Shown: positions 57,008 to 64,000 of the stretch, piece after piece
Layout: each line of letters opens with the position of its first letter
Position numbering within the stretch: the first letter of the stretch is position 1
Origin: Chloroflexota bacterium
Lineage (GTDB): Bacteria > Chloroflexota > Anaerolineae > Aggregatilineales > Ch27
Assembly (NCBI GenBank): GCA_019873685.1
Contig: JAIOAT010000002.1
Span: 62,001 to 126,000 of the forward strand
Length of the DNA: 64,000 nucleotides
Reading direction: 5' to 3'
Made by a program: the position numbers and the translations under genes
The notes under the pieces: model-generated
What the model was told of the DNA's origin: nothing
What the model saw: only the letters and a program-made list of their open reading frames with translations
Databases searched by the model: none

Positions 57008-57087
57008 GTGCACAGGAATGGTGTGCTGGTTCAGGCTTCTGCTGTGGCGAGCAATGTGCTCGTCTATGGGGGTATAGGAATAGGACG

Positions 57088-58344
57088 ATGTCTTACCTCA
57101 GGTTGGTCCAGGCAGCGCAGATGACCCTTCCACAGACGCTGGCGCGCTGCAATGTGTTGATCTTGCATCCTCAGTTCCGGTATCACAATCCGTTCATCGA
57201 TGTTCTGCTTGCCGGGAGCCAGGCTAAAGCGCTGCATCTGACCCTGTCTGAACCGGGGACTACGGCGCTGAAGCTCTGGGGGAGCCTGGCTCGTGAACTT
57301 GAGCGGGTGTATGGTGTCGCGCTCTCGCCGCTGACAGATGTGGAGATGGCCGCGCGGGCGCTCGGGGATGCGATCCGTCCGCTGCAGCGGTTGTTGATCA
57401 TCCTGAGCGCGTATGATTACGCCGCTGATGACGTGCACCTGCTGGTGGCGCGGCTGGCTTCTGCGCTGCCGGACGAGGTCGTATTTGTGCTGGACGGTCG
57501 CGCGTGGCCAAACGCCCTGATTGCCAGCCTGGATTCGCCGCAGCGGGCAGCGCTGGTGCCGGTCTCGCCGCAGGATATGCTGCTGGACTACCTGAACCGC
57601 GACCCGAATCGCGTGCTTCTGGAAGTGCACGCCCTCGGTTCCGGGCAGGTGCTGGTCAATGGCCGCCATATCGCCCAGTGGGATGGCGCGCTGCCGCGGG
57701 CATTGTTCTTCTACTTTGTGGATCGCGGTCTGGCCACCCGTGATGATATCTTCTCGACGTTCTGGCCGGAGCTTTCCACCCGCGAGGCGACCAACGTTTT
57801 CCACGTCACCAAGCGCAAGATCAGCGAGATTCTGCAGGTTGACCTGACGGTCTATTCATCGGGCTTTTACCGCCTAGCGCCAAACATCGACCTGCATTAC
57901 GATGTGGTGTCATTTGTAGAAGCCGTGCAGGAGAGTGCGATTGCCGAGCCGGACGAAGCGGAGGAACTGCTCCGGCGTGCTATCCGGTTGCATGAGCGCG
58001 ATTTCCTGACCGATTTCGTTCAGCCCTGGGCGGTGCGGCGGCGAGAGGAGCTGCGGAGTACCTATGTGGACGCCCTGGCCGGGCTGGCCCGGTTGCTGGA
58101 GGACCGGGGGGAGATCGACGAGGCGCTGGGGCTGTATAGCCGCGCCTTTGGCGTATCGCCACAGCGCGAGGACCTGGCCCGCCAGCAGATGCGGTTGTAT
58201 GGACAGGCCGGGCAACCTGACCGCGCGCTGGGAGTCTATCACCGTCTGGTGACCGAACTGAAGACCTCGTTGGGGGTGACGCCCAGCCCGGAGACAGTTG
58301 CGCTGGCCGAGGAGGTGCAGCGGATGGCTCCGGCGGCCTGCTAA
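57088..58344 (+). CDS. BTAD-type transcriptional regulator with degenerate N-terminal module
   Basis: A 418-residue regulator. The C-terminal part reads as a winged helix (about 175-280: LLEVHALGSGQVLVNGRHI, then WPELSTREATNVFHVTKRKI) followed by a BTAD helical domain (about 285-415, with TPR-like repeats). This is the SARP/AfsR arrangement. The N-terminal 170 residues have LLIILSAYDYA and FVLDGRAWP segments in an order recalling the later part of MalT-type STAND ATPases, but no Walker A is present, so it probably does not bind ATP. Target genes are unknown; the glycosyltransferase gene downstream is a candidate. Confidence 0.82.
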   Translation: MSYLRLVQAAQMTLPQTLARCNVLILHPQFRYHNPFIDVLLAGSQAKALHLTLSEPGTTALKLWGSLARELERVYGVALSPLTDVEMAARALGDAIRPLQRLLIILSAYDYAADDVHLLVARLASALPDEVVFVLDGRAWPNALIASLDSPQRAALVPVSPQDMLLDYLNRDPNRVLLEVHALGSGQVLVNGRHIAQWDGALPRALFFYFVDRGLATRDDIFSTFWPELSTREATNVFHVTKRKISEILQVDLTVYSSGFYRLAPNIDLHYDVVSFVEAVQESAIAEPDEAEELLRRAIRLHERDFLTDFVQPWAVRRREELRSTYVDALAGLARLLEDRGEIDEALGLYSRAFGVSPQREDLARQQMRLYGQAGQPDRALGVYHRLVTELKTSLGVTPSPETVALAEEVQRMAPAAC

Positions 58345-58502
58345 CCGCGCTGGTATCGTGGCCGGGGAGCCGCATGAGCTGCAGGCTGCAGAGGCTCTCC
58401 GCCAGGGGGCGGCGCTATCGTTGAGGACTATAGCCACATCATTCGTCTCGTAGTTGGGAGGCGTGATGATGTGGCTCTGTGTTGCTGGACAGAGGTTAAA
58501 CG

Positions 58503-59591
58503 GTGCACGTCCTGCTTATCGAGCCGTATGGTGGTGGTTCCCATGCGGCCTGGATGGAGGGTTACCGGGCGCACAGCCGCCACACGGTCACGCTGCTGAG
58601 TCTGCCGGGGCAATACTGGAAGTGGCGGATGCAGGGTGGGGCGGCTACGCTGGCCCGTATGTTCCTGGCCTCTGATCTACAGCCGGATGTGATTCTGGCC
58701 AGCGATATGCTCAATCTGCCAGCTTTCCTGGGACTGACGCGGGCCAGAACCGCCCACGTGCCCTGTGCTCTGTACTTCCACGAGAACCAGATCACCTATC
58801 CCATGGCAGCGGGCCAGCGCAAAGAGGTGCACTTTCAGCTGGGGTTGATCAACTATCTGAGTGCGCTGGCTGCTGACGCGCTGTTCTTCAATAGCCAGTA
58901 TCATCTGGAGAGCTTCTTTGAGGGACTCCCCCGGGAACTGAAGCACTACCCGGATTTCAACGAACTGGACTCGATTCACTCGCTGCGTCAGAAATCCGCG
59001 GTATTGCCCCTGGGCCTTGACCTGCGCCGCTTTGACGCTTACCGGCCTTCAAGCCGGCGAAGCGGGCCGCCGTTGATCCTCTGGAACCACCGCTGGGAAT
59101 ATGACAAGAATCCACAACCATTTCTGAACGCGCTGATCCGGATGGCCGAAGCAGGGCTGGCATTTGAGGTGGCGCTGACCGGCGAGAACATCCGCCAGGT
59201 TCCGGAGGAATTTGAGGCGGCGCGCAGGCGGCTGGGCGAGCGGGTCGTGCAATACGGCTATGTGGAAGACTTTGCCCAATACGCTCGCCTGCTGTGGGCG
59301 GCGGACATTCAGGTCAGCACGGCGTACCATGACTTCTTCGGGGCCAGTACCTGCGAAGCCATCTATTGCGGGTGCCTGCCGCTGCTGCCGAAGCGGCTCA
59401 ACTATCCGGCGCTGATCCCGCCAGCCTTTCATGATCTGTGCCTGTATCTGGAAGGGCAGGTGAGCCAGCGCCTGGCTGAGCTGGTGGCGAGGCCCGTCGC
59501 GGCGCCGGCGGCGCTGCGCGAACACGTCAGCCAGTTTGACTGGTCGGTTCAGGCCCCGCGCTATGACGCGGCACTGGAGGCCCTGGTCTGA
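58503..59591 (+). CDS. DUF3524-type glycosyltransferase, homologue of tRNA-queuosine mannosyltransferase
   Basis: A 362-residue GT4/GT-B enzyme. The N-terminal domain has the family marks LLIEPYGGGSHAAWMEG and YFHENQITYP, found in the DUF3524 group that includes vertebrate GTDC1 (QTMAN), which mannosylates queuosine in tRNA-Asp. The C-terminal half has the donor-site segment HDFFGASTCEAIYCGCLPLLP. No other queuosine gene is in the window. The GTG start follows AGAGG. It is convergent with gyrA, with a one-base gap. A tRNA role is inferred from homology; activity on another acceptor is possible. Confidence 0.87.
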   Translation: MHVLLIEPYGGGSHAAWMEGYRAHSRHTVTLLSLPGQYWKWRMQGGAATLARMFLASDLQPDVILASDMLNLPAFLGLTRARTAHVPCALYFHENQITYPMAAGQRKEVHFQLGLINYLSALAADALFFNSQYHLESFFEGLPRELKHYPDFNELDSIHSLRQKSAVLPLGLDLRRFDAYRPSSRRSGPPLILWNHRWEYDKNPQPFLNALIRMAEAGLAFEVALTGENIRQVPEEFEAARRRLGERVVQYGYVEDFAQYARLLWAADIQVSTAYHDFFGASTCEAIYCGCLPLLPKRLNYPALIPPAFHDLCLYLEGQVSQRLAELVARPVAAPAALREHVSQFDWSVQAPRYDAALEALV

Positions 59592-59592
59592 T

Positions 59593-62058
59593 TCAGGTGG
59601 CTTCTGGCCTGGTTGCAGGCGTTTCCAGCCGCGGCTGGTAGACGACCACGCTCCTGACCGTTTCTTTGGCGCGGAGAGAGATCACGAAGTCGCCGCGGGT
59701 GCTGCGCCCGCCCTTCGGCGCCAGGCTGAGCCGCATGTATTTGGTCTTGTCCTTGCTGGTGATTACCACCAGATTGTCGTCACGGCGACCGATCACGCCA
59801 GCGGCCACCTCCAGCGCATCCTCCGGTAGCTTCATGGTGATCACACCGCTTCCGGCCCGGCCCTGCGTCGGGTATTCGGTCACCGGCGTATACTTGGCGA
59901 TGCCGGTATCGGTGATGACCCAGACAAACTGGCGCTCGTCGGCGATGCCAGCGCCAACCACACGATCCCGCTGACCGAGCAGCTTGACACCGCGCATCCC
60001 TCCGGCGGGCAGACCGGTCGGGCGCACAGAGTCGACAGGGAAGCGAATGGCCTGACCCTGCGCCGTGATCAGAATCACCTCGGTTTCCTCCCGCACCGGA
60101 AAAACCCATCCCAGACGCGAATCGCCCACGTTCATGACCTTGAACACGTTGGCGGTGGGACCGGGCAGGTCTTCCATGCGGATACGCTTGACATTGCCAT
60201 CAGCGGCCACCAGAAACAGGAAGCCCTCCGTCAGGGAGGTGGGCAGGCTGAGGGCGGCAGTAACCTTGCCGCGATCCTCTTCCGGCAGGGCGCAGAGTGC
60301 GTTTACTGGCGTGCCCTGCTCGGGGTCTTCCGCCTGCGGGATCTGGTGCACGGGAAGGGTGGCGGCTTCCCCTTTTTCGGTAAAGAGGTACAGGACGTGG
60401 GCAGTGTTACTGGCCAGCAGGACACGGGGCACCACGGGCGAGGTCGCGGTGATTCGCGGGGGGGTATCGGAATAGGTCCGGCTGATCAGACCGTCGGCAG
60501 TCAGGGCGACCCAGGTATCCTCATTGGGAATCTGCAGGTCGCCCGCGGAGACATCGCTGGCCAACCCGCCCATGATCACCGTCCGGCGGGGGTCGCCGTA
60601 GCGGGCTTTGACTTCCTTCAGTTCCTCTGCGATGGCCGCCCGCATGAGTTTGGGGCTGGCCAGCAGTTTCTCCAGGTGCTTGATGAGCTGGAGCTTCTCC
60701 TTGTATTCGTCCTGAATCTTCTTGCGTTCCAGGGCAGCTAACCGGCGGAGTTGCATATCCAGGATGGCCTGCGCCTGGACCTCGGTCAGATGGAATGCCT
60801 GGCGGAGGTTCTGGCGGGCGGTCTCGACGGTGCGCGAGCGGCGAATGATGTCGATCGCCTGATCGAGGTGATCCAGGGCGGTGAGCAGTCCTTCCAGGAT
60901 ATGCGCGCGCTCGCGGGCACGCTCCAGATCGTACTGACTGCGCCGTCGCACGACCGACAGCCGGTGATCCAGATAGACGCGCAGCGCCTGCTTGAGGCTG
61001 AGCGTGCGCGGCTCACCGTCCACCAGCGCCAGCATGATGATGCCAAAAGTGGTCTGTAGCGGGGTGAGCTTGAACAACTCAGCCAGCACCTGCGCCGGGT
61101 CAGCGGTGCGGCTGAGTTCGACTACCACACGCAGCCCCTGCCGGTCAGATTCATCGCGCAGATCGCTCATCCCTTCGATCTTGCCGGTCTGGGCCAGTTC
61201 CGCGATACGCTCAATAAGGCTGACTTTGTTGACCTGGTAGGGCAGTTCGGTGATGATGATCCGGCTCCGGCCTCGGCCCATGTCTTCCAGGTGGACTTTG
61301 GCCCGCACGATGATCTTGCCCCGCCCGACGGCGTAAGCAGCCTGTAGCGAGTCTTCGTCCGGCGTCGCGCCTTCGGCGCGGTAGACGATGCCGCCGGTGG
61401 GAAAGTCCGGCCCCTTGATGAAACGCATCAGTTCCGGGACGCCGATTTCGTCCAGCTTCTCCCAGTTCTCCAGCATGAAGACCAGTGCGTCGCACACTTC
61501 GCCCAGGTTATGCGGCGGGATATTGGTGGACATGCCCACGGCGATCCCGGAAGTGCCGTTGACCAGCAGGTTAGGCACACTGGCAGGCAGCACCAGCGGT
61601 TCCTCCAGGGTGCCGTCGAAGTTCTGAGCAAAGTCGACGGTGTTCTTGGCGATGTCCGCCAGCATGTCCTGGCCCATCGGCGCCATCCGCGCTTCGGTAT
61701 AGCGCATGGCGGCGGCGCCATCGCCATCGATGCTGCCGAAGTTACCCTGGCCATCGATGAGGGGATAGCGCATGGAAAAGTCCTGCGCCATGCGGACCAT
61801 GGCCTCGTAGACGGCCATGTCGCCATGGGGGTGATACTTGCCCAGTACCTCGCCAACGATGCGCGCGCTCTTCTTGTGGGCGCTTTCTGGCCCCAGGCCC
61901 ATGTCGTGCATCGCGTACAGGATGCGCCGGTGAACGGGCTTGAGGCCGTCGCGGGCATCCGGCAGGGCGCGGGACACGATCACACTCATGGCGTAATCAA
62001 GATACGCCTGGCGCATCTCTTCGTCGATTTTGACCGGTCGAACAACGCCGATTTCCAT
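59593..62058 (-). CDS. gyrA: DNA gyrase subunit A
   Basis: Gyrase A cuts and rejoins DNA to add negative supercoils. The 821-residue protein has the breakage domain with the active tyrosine Y120 ([10 protein letters not shown]), the coiled-coil gate, and a C-terminal beta-pinwheel. The quinolone region reads [14 protein letters not shown]81 and E85 stand where E. coli has S83 and D87. The canonical GyrA box (QRRGGRG-like) is missing from blade one, where [10 protein letters not shown] occurs (about 531-540); a weaker QGRAGSG lies in a later blade. A topoisomerase IV-like role is possible, but later blades ([17 protein letters not shown]) are gyrase-like. It has its own promoter. Confidence 0.9.
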   Translation of the reverse strand: MEIGVVRPVKIDEEMRQAYLDYAMSVIVSRALPDARDGLKPVHRRILYAMHDMGLGPESAHKKSARIVGEVLGKYHPHGDMAVYEAMVRMAQDFSMRYPLIDGQGNFGSIDGDGAAAMRYTEARMAPMGQDMLADIAKNTVDFAQNFDGTLEEPLVLPASVPNLLVNGTSGIAVGMSTNIPPHNLGEVCDALVFMLENWEKLDEIGVPELMRFIKGPDFPTGGIVYRAEGATPDEDSLQAAYAVGRGKIIVRAKVHLEDMGRGRSRIIITELPYQVNKVSLIERIAELAQTGKIEGMSDLRDESDRQGLRVVVELSRTADPAQVLAELFKLTPLQTTFGIIMLALVDGEPRTLSLKQALRVYLDHRLSVVRRRSQYDLERARERAHILEGLLTALDHLDQAIDIIRRSRTVETARQNLRQAFHLTEVQAQAILDMQLRRLAALERKKIQDEYKEKLQLIKHLEKLLASPKLMRAAIAEELKEVKARYGDPRRTVIMGGLASDVSAGDLQIPNEDTWVALTADGLISRTYSDTPPRITATSPVVPRVLLASNTAHVLYLFTEKGEAATLPVHQIPQAEDPEQGTPVNALCALPEEDRGKVTAALSLPTSLTEGFLFLVAADGNVKRIRMEDLPGPTANVFKVMNVGDSRLGWVFPVREETEVILITAQGQAIRFPVDSVRPTGLPAGGMRGVKLLGQRDRVVGAGIADERQFVWVITDTGIAKYTPVTEYPTQGRAGSGVITMKLPEDALEVAAGVIGRRDDNLVVITSKDKTKYMRLSLAPKGGRSTRGDFVISLRAKETVRSVVVYQPRLETPATRPEAT

Positions 62059-62101
62059 GCGGGCATTCCTTACTGGTAACGCTCAGGAATTGTTGCGGAT
62101 T

Positions 62102-62130
62102 ATGATATGAAATGGCAGGCCGTCTGTCAA
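62102..62130 (-). promoter_or_regulatory. gyrA promoter
   Basis: On the minus strand a perfect TTGACA (62130-62125), a 17-base spacer and TATCAT (62107-62102) lie about 45 bases before the gyrA start. Confidence 0.75.
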
Positions 62131-62162
62131 ATAAAGAAAAACAAACGTTCTAATGAATTTGC

Positions 62163-62206
62163 AAAAAAAGCGCGGAGGGCGGCGCTATCACTAAACCGCC
62201 CTCCGC
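62163..62206 (-). terminator. Rho-independent terminator after rpoC
   Basis: On the minus strand GCGGAGGGCGG and CCGCCCTCCGC form a perfect 11-base stem followed by GC and a run of Ts (A-run at 62163-62169 on the plus strand). It separates rpoC from gyrA. Confidence 0.92.
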
Positions 62207-62222
62207 GTCAGTGCGCTGATGC

Positions 62223-64000
62223 TTACATTGTGTTGACGTCGCTCAGATCGCTCTCGGTCTCGTCGTAAAGCTCTTCTTCCTCGTCTTCGTCTTCGTCATA
62301 CTCGTTGACGAAGGTACGATGTTCCAGCGTGGTTTTCACGGCTTCGCTGGCCCGGTTCTGGTAGGCGTTGAAGCTGGTGCCAGCCGGGATGAGCTTGCCG
62401 ATGATCACGTTCTCTTTGAGGCCGTAGAGCGGGTCTTCCTTACCCTCGATGGCGGCGCCAGCCAGCACCTTGATGGTGTGCTGGAAGCTGGCTGCGCTGA
62501 GGAAGCTATCCGTGCTGAGCGCAGCCTTGGTGACGCCCAGGAGCACCGGCACGCCGACGGCAGGCTCACCACCCTTGGCCAGGACTTCCTCGTTGATCTT
62601 GAGCAGTTGCAGCTTGTCGACCAGCTCGCCGGGCAGCAGGTGAGTATCGCCGCTGCGAGTGATCTGCGCTTTGGAGAGCATCTTGCGGATGATGACCTCA
62701 AAGTGCTTGTCGTTGATGGGCACGCCCTGGCTGCGGTAGACCTTCTGCACCTCGCTTAGCAGGTAGAGCTGGGTTGCCTCAGCGCCAAGGATGCGCAGGA
62801 TGCGGTGCGGGTTCTTGGCGCCTTCGGTCAGTTGCTGGCCGGCGGTGACCCGCGCACCGTCATAGATGTCCGGCATCAGGCGGGCGCTGGAGGGGATTTC
62901 GTACTCCCGCTCTTCCCGGCGCTCGTAGCGCAGATAGATCCGGCCATCTTCCAGGTGCACCTGGCCATCCATCCCGGCGGTGATGACGTCTTCACCATCC
63001 GCCTGGCGGGCCAGCTCCTGCCCGGCTTTGACCTGCTGCTCATCTTCCACCAGCAGGACGTAGCCTGCCGGGATGTCGTACTGCTCGCTGACGACTTCGC
63101 TGTCGATGACCGTAGCGATACGCACGCCTTCCGGCGTCCTGGACAGCCGCACGATGCCAGCGATGTCGCTCATGACCGCTTCGCCCTTGGGCTTCTTGCG
63201 GGCCTCAAAGAGTTCCTCCACACGCGGCAGACCGCTGGTGATGTCGCCGGAAGCCTGGGCAGTACCGCCGGTATGGAAGGTACGCAGGGTGAGCTGGGTG
63301 CCGGGTTCGCCGATCGACTGCGCGGCGACGATACCGACCGCTGCGCCCACCTGAACGACCTCACCACGGCCCAGGTCACGCCCATAGCACTTGGCGCAGA
63401 TGCCATGCAGCAACTGGCAGGTCATCGGGCTGCGGACGTATACTTCGCGGACGCCAGCATCCACCAGCGCATCAGCCAGGTCTTCATCGATCATCTCATT
63501 GCGGCCAACGATCACCTCGCCCGTCTTGGGGTTGAAGGCCGGGGCTGCGGCGAAACGACCGATGAGCCGTTCCTGCATCTTCTGGCCGGCCACGTCATCA
63601 TCGGCGCGGATCCAGATGCCTGCTTCGGTTTCGCAGTCTTCCGCATTGATGATGACGTCCTGGGCCACGTCAACCAGGCGGCGGGTCAGGTAGCCAGCGT
63701 CAGCGGTACGCAGTGCGGTATCCGCCAGACCCTTGCGCGCGCCGTGCGAGGAGATGAAGTACTCCAGGGCGTCCAGACCCTTGCGGAAGTGGCTGCGGAT
63801 GGGCAGGTCAATGATGCGACCGGAGGGGTCGGCCATCAGACCGCGCATACCGGCCAGCTGGGTGATCGGGCCGAAGCCGCCTTTGGTGGAACCGGACAGC
63901 GCCATGATCGCAATCGGGCCGAATGGATCGAGGCGGTTCTTGATGACTTCGCTCAGGTCGCTCTTGGCCTTGGTCCAGCTGTCGATGGTGATCTGGTAAC
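62223..64000 (-). CDS. rpoC: DNA-directed RNA polymerase beta' subunit, C-terminal part
   Basis: About 592 C-terminal residues of beta' are present; the gene continues past the right edge. Visible marks are the bridge-helix/trigger-loop region ([28 protein letters not shown]), the second zinc site ([18 protein letters not shown]) and [18 protein letters not shown]. The C-terminus is a strongly acidic tail ([20 protein letters not shown]), which is longer than usual and probably disordered. A strong terminator follows the TAA at 62223. Confidence 0.96.
   Translation of the reverse strand, partial: YQITIDSWTKAKSDLSEVIKNRLDPFGPIAIMALSGSTKGGFGPITQLAGMRGLMADPSGRIIDLPIRSHFRKGLDALEYFISSHGARKGLADTALRTADAGYLTRRLVDVAQDVIINAEDCETEAGIWIRADDDVAGQKMQERLIGRFAAAPAFNPKTGEVIVGRNEMIDEDLADALVDAGVREVYVRSPMTCQLLHGICAKCYGRDLGRGEVVQVGAAVGIVAAQSIGEPGTQLTLRTFHTGGTAQASGDITSGLPRVEELFEARKKPKGEAVMSDIAGIVRLSRTPEGVRIATVIDSEVVSEQYDIPAGYVLLVEDEQQVKAGQELARQADGEDVITAGMDGQVHLEDGRIYLRYERREEREYEIPSSARLMPDIYDGARVTAGQQLTEGAKNPHRILRILGAEATQLYLLSEVQKVYRSQGVPINDKHFEVIIRKMLSKAQITRSGDTHLLPGELVDKLQLLKINEEVLAKGGEPAVGVPVLLGVTKAALSTDSFLSAASFQHTIKVLAGAAIEGKEDPLYGLKENVIIGKLIPAGTSFNAYQNRASEAVKTTLEHRTFVNEYDEDEDEEEELYDETESDLSDVNTM

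Overview
The window is ordinary bacterial chromosome: about 60% GC, densely coded on both strands, with no rRNA, tRNA, phage, insertion sequence or CRISPR array that I can see. It carries about 47 protein genes and is cut inside a gene at both ends (nadD on the left, rpoC on the right). The gene set suggests a Chloroflexota bacterium, probably of the Anaerolineae. Pointers are monoderm-style lipoproteins and membrane-anchored surface proteins with Thr/Pro-rich linkers, a Rex repressor, a BTAD-type regulator, a VKOR/DsbA pair, tandem PPC/DUF2135-like surface domains, and house-keeping genes scattered rather than in Proteobacteria- or Firmicutes-type operons. The taxonomic assignment is inference from gene content, not from a phylogeny.

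Layout. 1-8430 (minus): a MacAB-type efflux operon (two HlyD adaptors, one ATPase, two FtsX/MacB permeases) runs into a GbsR/MarR-like regulator, obg and nadD. 8592-9254 (plus): rex with a candidate Rex operator. 9313-15059 (minus): mreB, then the F1-ATPase genes atpC, atpD, atpG, atpA, with no Fo or delta genes beside them. 15285-19233 (minus): proC, an N-acylamino acid racemase/MenC enzyme with its GNAT partner, and an NAD-epimerase with a probably leaderless mRNA. 19573-22027 (plus): fabF-fabH, ending in a bidirectional terminator shared with the convergent tyrS. 23560-30854: a tandem solute-binding lipoprotein, EamA transporter, superoxide dismutase, ferredoxin, JAMM protease, peptide-binding protein, a small membrane protein and a prepilin-peptidase-like protein. 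30857-33132 (minus): cysteine desulfurase and mnmA, translationally coupled. 33308-35590 (plus): tandem hot-dog thioesterase and enolase. 35670-40600 (minus): zinc-ribbon membrane protein, FecR-like protein, acylphosphatase, SCO and PCuAC copper chaperones, and a LysM L,D-transpeptidase. 40878-44492 (plus): a heterodimeric ABC exporter with one degenerate ATP site. 44755-52133 (plus): a cell-surface block (TolB-propeller protein, M23 peptidase, PPC/DUF2135 protein, lipoprotein, DsbA-like protein). 52261-59591: S1-domain protein, VKOR (minus), Rel with an internal duplication, TlpA-like protein, BTAD regulator and a DUF3524/QTMAN-type glycosyltransferase. 59593-64000 (minus): gyrA and the 3' part of rpoC.

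How genes work together. DsbA-like protein, VKOR and the TlpA-like protein form a thiol-redox set outside the membrane. SCO and PCuAC load copper into a cytochrome oxidase encoded elsewhere. M23 peptidase, L,D-transpeptidase and MreB act on the cell wall. Cysteine desulfurase supplies sulfur to MnmA. The racemase and GNAT look like two steps of an N-succinyl route that converts D- to L-amino acids. No whole new multi-gene system stands out. The most unusual points are a Rel with a duplicated helical domain and an acidic synthetase motif, a GyrA lacking the canonical GyrA box, a bacterial homologue of the queuosine mannosyltransferase beside a BTAD regulator with a degenerate N-terminal module, a surface propeller protein with a possible dead M15-like domain, and several clear operator-like repeats.
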